Source of the DNA: Acidobacteriaceae bacterium
Lineage (GTDB): Bacteria; Acidobacteriota; Terriglobia; Terriglobales; Acidobacteriaceae
Reading direction: 5' to 3'
NCBI GenBank assembly: GCA_903642235.1
Contig: CAHJWL010000013.1
Coordinates: 1 to 64,000, forward strand
Length of the DNA: 64,000 nt
Numbering within the stretch: the stretch's first letter is position 1; each line of letters begins with the position of its first letter. Below, in pieces: positions 1 to 8,474 of the stretch. Under the pieces are notes generated by a model. It was given only the letters and a program-made list of their open reading frames with translations. It searched no databases and was not told the origin of the DNA. Made by a program: the position numbers and the translations under genes.

Positions 1-199
1 GTACCCCCAAACCGCACGGAAAGTAACTTCCACTTGCCCCACACGTGTAGGTAAACCACCAGCCATCAGGGTCGGCAGCGTCAAAGCCCCGTGGCACACC
101 ATCACCAAGCCCCTTCCTCTAGATCCCGTAGCCGCCCGCCTTCCAGACCGCTCTGGTCATGCCGCCTCGCAAACTCCCATTTAGACTCGACACATCGCG

Positions 200-2911
200 A
201 TGACCCCCGAAGACAATGCTGGAGCTGATCTCCGCCTCCAAACCCGTCAACCTCCCCCGGACCTCCCCGCCAGAAAGCCACCTTCCGCTCTCCGCGCCGG
301 CCGCCTTAGCCTCTTTGGTCTGCTGCTTCTCGCCTTGTTTGCAGTTCTGGCCGGGCGCGTCTGGCTCCATACCCTCGCGCTTAAGAATCTCCCGCAGATC
401 TCCGGTACCCTCCCCACGCCAGGTCTCGCCGCCCCCGTCACCATCACCCGCGACCCCCGCGGCATCCCGAGCCTCCGCGCCCGCAGCTTTGACGACCTCC
501 TCTTCGCCCAGGGCTTCGTTACCGCGCAGGACCGCCTGTTCCAGATGGATACCCTCCGCCGCCATGCCGCCGGTGAGCTGGCCGAGATTCTCGGCGCTGG
601 CCTCGTCTCGCACGATCGCCTCCAGCGCACCCTGGCGCTCGGCCCAACCGCCGATCGCATCCTCACAGAGCTCCCACCCGACCAGATCCACGCCTTTGAG
701 CGCTACGCCTCCGGCGTCAACGCCGCCATTGCCGTCCAACAGCACCATCTGCCGCTCGAGTTTCATCTCCTCGCCTACGATCCCCGCCCCTGGACCGCGC
801 GCGACTCAGTTCTTGTCTCCCTCGTCCTCTTTGAAGATCTCACCAACGCCTTTCCTCAGAAGCTCAACCGTGAGGCCCTGACCGCCCGCCTCGCGCCCGC
901 AGCGAGCCCTGAGCAGCGCGCCCAGCTCTTGGCCGATCTTTACCCTGTTGGCTCCTGGCGCGACCACCCGCCCTCTCAACCCTCTACCGACCTCACCACG
1001 CCGCTCGAGGACTTCCCGGAAATCCCCCTCGACGACACGCAGGTCGAATTGCACCAACCCACCGCCACACCCGCCGACCTGCTCGCCCTGAGCCAGCTCA
1101 CCGCCCCTGCGTGTCCCGACTGCCGCGCCGGATCGAACAACTTCGCCGTCTCGGGCACCCACACCGCCTCCGGTAAACCCCTGCTCGCGAATGACATGCA
1201 CCTCTCGCTCACCGCGCCCGGCATCTGGTACGCCGCTAATCTGCAGTCCGATGCCGGCCCTGACCTCTCCCGCCCCTTCCATGCTGCCGGCGTCTCTCTC
1301 CCGGGCGTCCCGTATCTCGTCGTCGGCCACAACGACCACGTCGCCTGGAGCTTTACCAACCTCGGCGCCGACGTCCAGGACCTCTATATCGAACCCCTGA
1401 ACGCCGCCGGGCCCACCACCGAGTTCCACACATCCGCCGGCCGGTGGCAGCCCGTCACGCACCGTCTCGAAACCATCCGCGTGCGCGGTCGCCCCGCCAT
1501 CTCTCTCGACCTCGTCTCAACCGAGCACGGCGGCATCGCGACGCCCCTCCTCAACCCCATCCTCCCCTCTGAACGCCGTTCTATCGCCCTCCGCTGGTCC
1601 CTCTATGACACTGCCGGCTTCTCCCTGCCCTTCGCCGCCATCAACGCCGCCGGCTCCGCTGCCGAGCTCATAGGGGCCGCCAGTACCTTCACCGGTCCAC
1701 CCCAAAACCTCATCGCCGCCGATGATGCCGGCCACATCGCCTACCATGCCATCGGCCGCATCCCCGTCCGCGGCTCTATCCTTCTGCCAACCCCACTCTC
1801 CCCTGTCCCGACGGACGCCACCGCCCCGGACGCCGCCGCCCACGAGTGGTCGTCCACGATCCCGTTCGACCAGCTTCCGGCCACCGTCGATCCTCCCGGC
1901 GGCCTCCTCGCCACCGCCAACGCCCGCATTACACCCGACGCGTACCCCTTCCCCATTACCCTCAACTGGGCTGATCCGTACCGCAATGAACGCATCTGGC
2001 GCCTTCTCGCCAACCGGTCAGGCCTCCTCCCGCGCGACCTGCTCCACGTTCAGACCGATGTCTTCTCCGACTCTGACCACCTCATCGCCCAGCGCCTCGC
2101 CTATGCCATCGATCGCTCGCCCAAAGCGACAAAACGCCTTCGCGCCGCCGCCGATCTTCTTCGCGCCTGGGACGGCAACGTCACCGCCGCCTCCTCCGCT
2201 GCGGCCATCATCTCAGCCGCCCGCGAGGCCCTCTGGCCCATGCTCCTCACCCCTCAGCTCGGCCCTACCCACGACCTCGTCAGCTCGACCGGAGCGTCCC
2301 CGCAAAAAGCCGTTATCCCGACCGGAGCGCAGCGGAGTGGAGAGCCCCCCGAATCTCCTTCCTCAGCCCGCAACCAGACCGCTGCCGCCGCCCCTGACGC
2401 CCGCCTCTACTCCTGGTTCGAACGCAACTTCGCCCTCGAGCAGCTCATCGCCCACACCCCCGCCCGCTGGCTTCCCTCCGCCTACGCCACCTGGGACGAT
2501 CTGCTCACGGCCGCGGTCGATAAAGGCCTGCGTGACAGCAAGGCCCCTTCAAACCTCGCCAGGTGGTCCAGCGGCAAGGCCAATCCGGTCGAGATCGAGC
2601 TTCCCCTCTTCGCGCAGATCCCTTTTCTCAGCCGCCTGGCCGGTCTGCCCACCGGCTCCGGCCTCCATCCGCAGTCCGGCAACGGTCTCACGGTCCGCCA
2701 GTCCCGCCGCACCTTCGGCCCCTCCGAGCGCTTCATCGCCGACCTTTCCAACCCCGACGCCGACACCCTCGTCCTTCCACTCGGCCAGTCCGGCAACCCC
2801 CTCAGCCTCTGGTTCCGCGACCAGTTCCTCGCCTGGCTCGGCACCTCCACCTTCCCTCTTCCCTTCACCGCCAACACAGGCACCCAGACCCTGACTCTCA
2901 CGCCCGACTAA
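200..2911 (+). CDS. Penicillin acylase family protein (Ntn hydrolase)
   Basis: 903-residue member of the penicillin/acyl-homoserine-lactone acylase family (Ntn hydrolases that cleave themselves into two subunits and hydrolyse amide bonds). A membrane segment at about residues 36-61 (FGLLLLALFAVLAG) suggests an anchored or exported protein. The A-subunit signature (residues ~70-125, including FAQGFVTAQDRLFQMD) is followed by the self-processing site GSNNF, in which Ser312 would be the new N-terminal nucleophile, and then by HDHVAWSFTN-like substrate-pocket sequence. Residues ~695-735 are a repeat-derived low-complexity insertion (see the repeat at 2311-2356). ATG start; no strong ribosome binding site is seen. 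The substrate cannot be predicted; such acylases act on beta-lactams, acyl-homoserine lactones or lipopeptides. The gene stands alone and runs into a tandem repeat array. Confidence 0.9.
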   Translation: MTPEDNAGADLRLQTRQPPPDLPARKPPSALRAGRLSLFGLLLLALFAVLAGRVWLHTLALKNLPQISGTLPTPGLAAPVTITRDPRGIPSLRARSFDDLLFAQGFVTAQDRLFQMDTLRRHAAGELAEILGAGLVSHDRLQRTLALGPTADRILTELPPDQIHAFERYASGVNAAIAVQQHHLPLEFHLLAYDPRPWTARDSVLVSLVLFEDLTNAFPQKLNREALTARLAPAASPEQRAQLLADLYPVGSWRDHPPSQPSTDLTTPLEDFPEIPLDDTQVELHQPTATPADLLALSQLTAPACPDCRAGSNNFAVSGTHTASGKPLLANDMHLSLTAPGIWYAANLQSDAGPDLSRPFHAAGVSLPGVPYLVVGHNDHVAWSFTNLGADVQDLYIEPLNAAGPTTEFHTSAGRWQPVTHRLETIRVRGRPAISLDLVSTEHGGIATPLLNPILPSERRSIALRWSLYDTAGFSLPFAAINAAGSAAELIGAASTFTGPPQNLIAADDAGHIAYHAIGRIPVRGSILLPTPLSPVPTDATAPDAAAHEWSSTIPFDQLPATVDPPGGLLATANARITPDAYPFPITLNWADPYRNERIWRLLANRSGLLPRDLLHVQTDVFSDSDHLIAQRLAYAIDRSPKATKRLRAAADLLRAWDGNVTAASSAAAIISAAREALWPMLLTPQLGPTHDLVSSTGASPQKAVIPTGAQRSGEPPESPSSARNQTAAAAPDARLYSWFERNFALEQLIAHTPARWLPSAYATWDDLLTAAVDKGLRDSKAPSNLARWSSGKANPVEIELPLFAQIPFLSRLAGLPTGSGLHPQSGNGLTVRQSRRTFGPSERFIADLSNPDADTLVLPLGQSGNPLSLWFRDQFLAWLGTSTFPLPFTANTGTQTLTLTPD
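2311..2356 (+). repeat. Dispersed repeat unit embedded in the acylase coding sequence
   Basis: A stretch beginning GTTATCCCGACCGGAGCGCA and continuing GCGGAGTGGAGAGC encodes the peptide VIPTGAQRSGE inside an otherwise normal enzyme. A shorter similar stretch (CGACCGGAGCG) lies just before it at about 2285-2296. This looks like the mobile TCATCCCGA-CGAAGCGCAGCGGAGTGGAG type of repeat I associate with Acidobacteria genomes (from memory, not checked), here inserted without breaking the frame. Its opening (TATCCCG) resembles the array units at 2998-3308. Confidence 0.6.
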
Positions 2912-2997
2912 CCACCAGCTCTCCGAATGTCTTTCTGTCGTCGTCTCCGTGTCTTCATCTCCCTGTCTTCGTCTTTCTGTTCTCTGTCCTCTGTTCT

Positions 2998-3308
2998 CAA
3001 CTTTTGTTGTCATCCCGTAGGGATCTGCTTCGTTCCCAACTTTTGTTGTCATCCCGTTAGGGATCTGCTTCGTTCTCAACTTTTGTTGTCATCCCGTTAG
3101 GGATCTGCTTCGTTCTCAACTTTTGTTGTCATCCCGTGGGGATCTGCTTCGTCCTCAACTTTTGTTATCATCTCGTTAGGGATCTGCTTCGTCCTCAACT
3201 TTTGTTGTCATCCCGTAGGGATCTGCTTCGTCCTCAACTTTTGTTGTCATCCCGTAGGGATCTGCTTCGTTCCCAACTTTTGTTGTCATCCCGTAGGGAT
3301 CTGCTTCT
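2998..3308. repeat. Tandem array, 8 copies of a 39/40-bp unit
   Basis: Eight head-to-tail copies start at 2998, 3037, 3077, 3117, 3156, 3196, 3235 and 3274. Each begins CAACTTTTGTTGTCATCCCG, followed by T(T)AGGGATCTGCTTCGTTCT or a close variant. The 39/40 difference comes from one extra T in GTTAGGG. Every unit holds the short dyad ATCCC-GT(T)A-GGGAT; the fifth copy is the most diverged (TTATCATCTCG) and the last is truncated. A pyrimidine-rich tract (about 2930-2997) precedes the array. It fills the gap between the convergent 3' ends of the acylase gene and the gene at 3341-4018. No gene is seen in 2912-3340. Confidence 0.95.
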
Positions 3309-3340
3309 CTACCGAAAACTCCCCACGCCGTACATAAAGA

Positions 3341-4018
3341 CTAAGGTTGCGTGACCGGAGCAGCTGCCGGGCTCGCCGGCTTCGGACGCACCTTCTTCTT
3401 CGGCTTCACCACCGGCTTCGTCACAGGCTGCGCAGCGGCTGCCGCACTCTGTTGCGCCGCTGCAGCCGCAGCCTGGCTCGCCCGCAGCGACGCCTGCAGC
3501 TGGCTCACCCGGCTCTCTTCCGCCACCGCCGCCGTCTGCAGCTGGTCGCCCACCCGCCGGCGCGCCTCCGCCAGCTCCTTCAGCGCCCTGTCCAGAGCCG
3601 CGCTCTGTGCCGCCGGCGCTGTCAGCCGGCCCATCGCCGAGACCCGCACCGCCACGTCATACAGCGCGTCCACATTTCGGATCGCCGGCAGTACCTTCGC
3701 CACCGATCCCGGCTCGCTGTCCGCCGTCGCCAGCAGCGGCGGCAGCGTCTGGCGAAAGTCCTGCTCGATCGACCGGATGTCGCCATCCGCCGCATCCCGC
3801 AGCTCGCCTGACATCTTCCACTTCTCCAGCCGCACCCCGCTCAGCGCATCCTGCAGCTGCTGCAACGGCATCTGCAGCACCTCCGACGGCCGCGTCATCG
3901 GCGCCGCCGTTGCGGCCTGTCCCTCCGTTGCCGCGGCAACCGGCGCCGCCTGCGCGAACACACGAACTTCAAGGAAACCAACAGTGAAGAGCACCAGCGC
4001 GGAGGTAAAGAGTCGCAT
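3341..4018 (-). CDS. Secreted Ala/Lys-rich coiled-coil protein of unknown function
   Basis: 225 residues. The open frame continues upstream to 4282, but I chose the ATG at 4018 because it gives a clear signal peptide (MRLFTSALVLFTVGFLEVRVFAQA). Frame upstream of it overlaps a decayed gene on the other strand. The mature part contains predicted helical segments (about residues 50-180, heptad-like, rich in Ala, Glu, Arg and Gln, including RALKELAEARRRVGDQLQTA), a run of AAAAAQQSAAAAAQ and a basic-proline tail (KPVVKPKKKVRPKPASPAAAP). I do not recognise a family. A periplasmic structural or envelope-associated role is possible but not shown by the sequence. Confidence 0.7.
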   Translation of the reverse strand: MRLFTSALVLFTVGFLEVRVFAQAAPVAAATEGQAATAAPMTRPSEVLQMPLQQLQDALSGVRLEKWKMSGELRDAADGDIRSIEQDFRQTLPPLLATADSEPGSVAKVLPAIRNVDALYDVAVRVSAMGRLTAPAAQSAALDRALKELAEARRRVGDQLQTAAVAEESRVSQLQASLRASQAAAAAAQQSAAAAAQPVTKPVVKPKKKVRPKPASPAAAPVTQP

Positions 4019-4091
4019 GGCGAACCATTCTAAAAGACCCACCCCCACCCCGCACGATTCCACACAGACCAACCACCTACGACGTGCAGGA

Positions 4092-4286
4092 AAGCAGATC
4101 GCGAACCTGCCCGCCTGGCTTGCGTCCGAGAAGTTCGATCTCGACTGCATCGCCAATACCCCGGGTTCGCCAAATCTCGACAAGCTTAAGACCACGGCCT
4201 TCCGAGTTCTCTCATACAACCCGGCCTTCCCAGGTAGCCGCGATGTTCTCGTGATCGAGCACATGGAGAGGCCGTCCGCCAACTAA
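4092..4286 (+). pseudogene. Remnant of a TIGR03435-family gene
   Basis: The plus strand can be read as KQIANLPAWLASEKFDLDC, then a short segment, ending in DVLVIEHMERPSAN and a TAA stop at 4284-4286. The first part resembles the LPxWLxSxxFDxxA motif and the last part the C-terminal VLVIDHxERPSEN motif of the soil-acidobacterial TIGR03435 family, whose full proteins are usually 200-350 residues (family knowledge from memory). The two conserved ends are only about 25 residues apart here, so the middle appears deleted and no N-terminal half is visible. The rest of the 4019-4500 gap (4019-4091 and 4287-4500) shows nothing else I can support. Confidence 0.7.
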
Positions 4287-4500
4287 CTCCACCAGCTGCT
4301 CATGACCGTCGAGCCGCCAGCAACAACAACGCATCCTGCACAAGCAACGGCGTCCACAACACTCCTGCAAACCACCGCGACCGCATCCAAGGGCGCCTCT
4401 CATTTGCCCTCACTCCCCCCCACCTTCTAAACTCAGCTATCACCGGCAACTCTCCCGCGGTGGTAACCGCCCGGCTCTCCCAGCCGTGCGGGGAGGTTCA

Positions 4501-6855
4501 ATGCGTCGGCTCGTCACCCTGTTCGCCCTTCTCTGTCTCACCGTTCCTTTCGGTATCTCCATCGCAGGCTGCGGAAAGAAGACGCCTGTCACCTTCTGTA
4601 CTGGCGACTCCGGTCCCATCGTCGGCCAGGTTAAGACCATCACACTCGCACCCACCATCTATGGCATCTCGCTCAACGCCGGCGAGTTTGGCACCTCTCC
4701 CACGGCCTCAGCCGCTGACTGCCATGGAGGCGCTGTCACCATCTCGAGCTACACCTGGGCCATTCGCCAACAGGATGTCGGCCTGGTCGACGTCGTCCCC
4801 ACCACCGGCCGCCTCTGCGCCGGCACCTGGAACCGCAACACCGGCGGTGGCATCCCCAACTTCACTGTCTGCACCCCGGCCACGCGCGCCGGCACCGCCC
4901 AGATTACTGCTACGGCCGGCGGTGCAACCTCCAATACCCTGCCCATCTTCGTGCATCCGGTCGTCACCAGCATCGTCGTCGGTCCGCCGTCTACAAACTG
5001 CAGCACGGATCTGGCGACTAATTGCTGCGCCTTCTCAACCGTCGGCGGCACCACGGCGCCTACCGCAACGGGTGACTTCACCGGCACCTCCTGCCTGAGC
5101 CAGAACGTCACCGGCCAGCTCGCCGCCCGCGTCTTCGCCGGCTCCGGCGCCGGCACGCAGAACATCACCTGCACCCGGACCGGCACGGACGCTGCTGGCA
5201 ATCCGCTCTTCGCCCCCTTCGTCGGCCATGTCTCCTGGAGCCAGACCGATTCAACCATCGTCACCATCGACGAGAACGGCATTGCCACCGCCAAAAACCC
5301 CGGCTCGACCATCGTCAACGCCAGCGTCTCGAACGCCTCCTCCACCAACGGCTATTTCTCCACCTGCCCCCCCATGAGCATCACGCTCAGCACCCCGAAC
5401 ACCATGCCTCCTCCGGGTGCGATCACTGTCAACCAGAACAACACTCAGCCTCTCGTGGCAACAGTGACGGATACCAAAGGCGTCACGCTGAACGGCGTGA
5501 ACGTTACCTTCGTCTCGACCACACCCAGCACCCTGCCCTCAGGCGGCAGCAGCGGCGTCACCCCCATCTTCCCCGGAGCCGGGGCCATCACCGCCGTCTG
5601 CCTGCCGCCCACCTGCAACCCCTCGCCGCTCAGTGAGGTTGGCCTCTTCGGCAACGGTCTGCCCATCGTCTCCAACCAGATCGTGGTCAACACACCCGGG
5701 TCCAACTCCACCCTGCTCTACGCCGCCAGCACCGGTTCGCGGGAGCTGGTTGCCCTTGACCTCTTCACGAACTCCGTCGGCACGCCGGTCCGGCTGCCCT
5801 ACGTGCCGAACTCCATGGCGATCACGACCGACGGCAGCACCCTTTATCTCGGCAGCTCTACCGAACTCATGGTTGTCTCAACCGCTCGTACCGCCGTCAC
5901 AGGTGAGTTCCAGTCTGCGCCCGGCACCGTGCTCGCCGTCTCACCTGACGGCACCACCGTGGTCGTCGCCGATCCCACCCGGCAGACCGTCTCGCTCGTC
6001 ACCGCCTCCGGTACCACCAATAGCATCAACACCTATGGTGGTCTCGGGACGCATGCCCAGTTCTCCCCGGACTCCGGAACCGTCTACATCGCCGCCGGCT
6101 CTCAGCTGATCGTTCACTCCAGCTTCACCGGCTGGACCTCCATCCCGCTGCCCGTCAACGCCGTCGATGTCTCTCTCGCCACCCCACAGGTCGCTGCCTT
6201 TCTCGCCGGCTCCACCACCACTGCCCGCGGTTACTGCCCCATCACGAGTGTCTCCGGCTCGGGCGATAACGCGTCCACCACCAATCAGTTCTATCCCGAT
6301 ACCGGCCTCGCCGCTCCGGCAGCCGACCGCATCTCCGCCACCAACGACGGGAACCACGTTCTTGGAGCCACAGTCACACCGGTGCCCACCCTGAGTGACA
6401 CCAATGTGACGCTCGTAAATAAGAATGACCGGTGCCCGCAGTCAGGCGAAACGCCTCAGCAGGTTACCGGCAAGCCTCTGTTTACCGGTGCTATCTCCGG
6501 CGTCACGGCTACAGCGATCACCGCTCTGCCGACAGCCTCGGACTCCTCTCTCGCCTTTGTCACCTATCTCGGCACCGGCGGCATCCTTCCCTCCTACACC
6601 TTCGCCGGTACGGGAGTCGGCACCCCCGGCGCAATCAAACTCTCGGGAACGGCCGTCGCCCCGGTCTCGGGTGTCTTCTCGTCCGATAACGGCACCTTCT
6701 TCACCGGCACCTCGGGCGATAACCTGATCCATCTCATAACCCGGGGCTCGAACGGCTTCTCCGACACCTCCACCCTCAACCCGCAGATCACCACCGATGC
6801 AGGTGCGTCGGCCACCGTCGACCTGCTCGCACAACATCCGCGCAAAACGTCCTGA
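4501..6855 (+). CDS. Lipoprotein with Ig-like repeats and a beta-propeller domain
   Basis: 784 residues. The ATG at 4501 is preferred to an upstream in-frame codon at 4486 because GGGGAGG lies 7-13 bases before it and it yields a lipoprotein signal with lipobox SIAGC (Cys about residue 28). Residues ~40-400 look like bacterial Ig-like (Big_2-type) repeats, for example VSWSQTDSTIVTIDENGIATAKNPGST. Residues ~405-780 contain propeller-like repeats (LLYAASTGSRELVALDL, SMAITTDGSTLYLGSS, VLAVSPDGTTVVVADP), as in YncE/WD-like proteins. Many Cys residues occur in the N-terminal half. Probably a surface-exposed lipid-anchored protein; its ligand is unknown. It converges on nusB and shares a hairpin terminator with it. 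Confidence 0.85.
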   Translation: MRRLVTLFALLCLTVPFGISIAGCGKKTPVTFCTGDSGPIVGQVKTITLAPTIYGISLNAGEFGTSPTASAADCHGGAVTISSYTWAIRQQDVGLVDVVPTTGRLCAGTWNRNTGGGIPNFTVCTPATRAGTAQITATAGGATSNTLPIFVHPVVTSIVVGPPSTNCSTDLATNCCAFSTVGGTTAPTATGDFTGTSCLSQNVTGQLAARVFAGSGAGTQNITCTRTGTDAAGNPLFAPFVGHVSWSQTDSTIVTIDENGIATAKNPGSTIVNASVSNASSTNGYFSTCPPMSITLSTPNTMPPPGAITVNQNNTQPLVATVTDTKGVTLNGVNVTFVSTTPSTLPSGGSSGVTPIFPGAGAITAVCLPPTCNPSPLSEVGLFGNGLPIVSNQIVVNTPGSNSTLLYAASTGSRELVALDLFTNSVGTPVRLPYVPNSMAITTDGSTLYLGSSTELMVVSTARTAVTGEFQSAPGTVLAVSPDGTTVVVADPTRQTVSLVTASGTTNSINTYGGLGTHAQFSPDSGTVYIAAGSQLIVHSSFTGWTSIPLPVNAVDVSLATPQVAAFLAGSTTTARGYCPITSVSGSGDNASTTNQFYPDTGLAAPAADRISATNDGNHVLGATVTPVPTLSDTNVTLVNKNDRCPQSGETPQQVTGKPLFTGAISGVTATAITALPTASDSSLAFVTYLGTGGILPSYTFAGTGVGTPGAIKLSGTAVAPVSGVFSSDNGTFFTGTSGDNLIHLITRGSNGFSDTSTLNPQITTDAGASATVDLLAQHPRKTS

Positions 6856-6929
6856 TCCGTGCAGATATGTCTCGTAAAGCCGCTTCTAACGGGGAATAAG
6901 CTACAAAATCGAGCAGAAATGTGCAGCAA

Positions 6930-6959
6930 AAAGGGACCTTCCGAGAGGAAGGTCCCTTT
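6930..6959. terminator. Bidirectional intrinsic-type terminator
   Basis: A perfect 13-bp inverted repeat (AAAGGGACCTTCC / GGAAGGTCCCTTT) with a 4-base GAGA loop lies between the 3' ends of the lipoprotein gene (plus strand) and nusB (minus strand). A-runs on one side and T-runs on the other let it serve both directions. Confidence 0.85.
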
Positions 6960-6976
6960 GTAAGTGCTGCCAAACA

Positions 6977-7399
6977 CTAGGCAAGACGCCGTTTCAGCAG
7001 CTCCCTGGCAATGGCATCCAGCACCCCATTAAGAAAGTTGACGCTCTCAGGAGCCGCGTAGCGACGCGCTATCTCTAACGATTCATTGATGATAATCGGC
7101 CCTGGGGTCTTCGGGTACGCAAGCATCTCCCCGACCGCTACCCGAAGCAGGTTGCGGTCGACCACCGCCATGCGCTCGATCTTCCAGTTGTCCGTATGTT
7201 GTTGAATTAGCTGCTCGATCTCCTCCGATCGTGCGTTGACCACACGGTATAGGTCCTCGGCAAAACCCCGAGTCTCTCCATCGACATCGTCCCGGGAGTC
7301 CCAGAAAAGCTTCTCCACCTGACTGGGCGTCTGCTTGCCTAGATCTTGTTGAAAACACATCTGCATCGCGAGCTCGCGCGACTTCCGCCGGGTGCCCAT
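6977..7399 (-). CDS. nusB: Transcription antitermination protein NusB
   Basis: 140 residues, the usual NusB length. NusB binds boxA RNA with NusE (ribosomal protein S10) and supports rRNA antitermination. Visible features are the basic N-terminus (MGTRRKSRELAMQMCFQQDL), the central DNWKIERMAVVDRNLLRVAVGEML segment, and the NESLEIARRYAAPESVNFLNGVLD C-terminal signature. Its ATG overlaps the TGA stop of the upstream ribH by one base (TGATG), so the two are translationally coupled; ribH-nusB is a very common pair in bacteria. Confidence 0.96.
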   Translation of the reverse strand: MGTRRKSRELAMQMCFQQDLGKQTPSQVEKLFWDSRDDVDGETRGFAEDLYRVVNARSEEIEQLIQQHTDNWKIERMAVVDRNLLRVAVGEMLAYPKTPGPIIINESLEIARRYAAPESVNFLNGVLDAIARELLKRRLA

Positions 7400-8346
7400 C
7401 AGCGGCCGTCTTTCGTGTGCAGCGTCTCCCGGATCTTGCTTTGAAGGCTGGCCATCTCGATGGCCGCTACTCCAGCCTCAAACCCTTTGTTTCCGGCCTT
7501 TAGGCCTGCCCGATCAAGCGCCTGCTCGAGGGTCTCGCAGGTGAGCACACCGAAGGAGTGAGGAACGCCGGTCTCCTGCTGCGACTGCCCGATGCCGCGC
7601 GCGACCTCGTTGTAGATGGCTTCGTAGTGCGCGGTCTCTCCGCGGAGCAGCACCCCGAGGGTTATGACGGCAGCGTAACTCTTTGTTTCTGCAAGGGTTC
7701 GGGCTGCGGACGGGATCTCCCAAGCACCCGGAACGCGGACGATCTCGATGTCAGCGCGGGCGGCACCACTGCGAAGAAGGGCGTCAAGCGAACCTTGCAG
7801 AAGCCGATCCGTAATGACTGCATTCCAGCGTGCGACGACGATGGCAAACCTTTTGTTTGCCGCAGATAAGTCTCCCTCCACAGCGATGGGGAGGCCGTGA
7901 AGCGGGTTGTTCGACTCCCAGAAGCCGAGGTGCAGGCTGGAATCGAGAGTAGCGGAGAAGAGGCGCGCGTTCCAGTGCGTTTCGGTAATTTCCGACACCA
8001 TTTCGCCCCCTAAAAGGGCTCTACTCGCGTCATTTTTCACGTTTTGGTCGGTCTTGAGCGCCTTGCGGTCGAGATCGTCAGCAACGGCTGTCGAGACGAG
8101 CCACTCACGCGTGACGCGCTGCACTTCATCAAGACCTGTGACTTCAATCAGGAGCGAGGGCGTCGCCGGAAGGCGGCCGGTGACCAGTTCAAGATTAGCG
8201 AGCGGTGCGAGAAAGGCGGAGCCCTGGCCCTGGTCGTCTTTCCACCCGCGGCCGGCTTCAAAGCCGAGAGCGGCAAAGAGGCTCGACAGCCGGGAAAACG
8301 CCTCAGGCGAAGCGGTCGCCTGGACAACTGTTAATCCTTTGATCAT
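7399..8346 (-). CDS. ribH: Lumazine synthase with an N-terminal VOC-like domain
   Basis: 315 residues, about twice the usual RibH length (~155). Residues ~160-310 are a full 6,7-dimethyl-8-ribityllumazine synthase, the penultimate step of riboflavin synthesis: FAIVVARWN, VRVPGAWEIP, the catalytic-His segment RGETAHYEAI, SFGVLTCETLEQAL and NKGFEAGVAAIEM. Residues 1-~155 read as a glyoxalase/VOC-like domain (GLTVVQATASPEAFSRLSSLFAALGFE, ending SLHLGFWESNNPLHGL); this assignment rests on pattern only. The two parts are joined in one uninterrupted frame. ATG start. The fusion could affect icosahedral assembly or bind a pathway metabolite, but that is speculation. Confidence 0.9.
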   Translation of the reverse strand: MIKGLTVVQATASPEAFSRLSSLFAALGFEAGRGWKDDQGQGSAFLAPLANLELVTGRLPATPSLLIEVTGLDEVQRVTREWLVSTAVADDLDRKALKTDQNVKNDASRALLGGEMVSEITETHWNARLFSATLDSSLHLGFWESNNPLHGLPIAVEGDLSAANKRFAIVVARWNAVITDRLLQGSLDALLRSGAARADIEIVRVPGAWEIPSAARTLAETKSYAAVITLGVLLRGETAHYEAIYNEVARGIGQSQQETGVPHSFGVLTCETLEQALDRAGLKAGNKGFEAGVAAIEMASLQSKIRETLHTKDGR

Positions 8347-8474
8347 GAGGTCGATTGTATCGCTGCCATGCGGCAGCTCGTCCGAGCGCGACGGGCTTGC
8401 AAAGCAAGCTCACGTGCGACACCGTTACGGAGGTGATTGGCAACCGGAACCCCCTGCTCATCCGTTCGCTTGGT

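Noticed and set aside
2998..3308. Tandem array considered as a CRISPR array
   Set aside because: Units follow each other directly with no unique spacers, and there are no cas genes.
3351..4286. 311-residue plus-strand frame antisense to the secreted coiled-coil gene
   Set aside because: Only its last ~64 residues resemble a protein family (the TIGR03435 remnant). The rest is the complement of the Ala-rich minus-strand gene.
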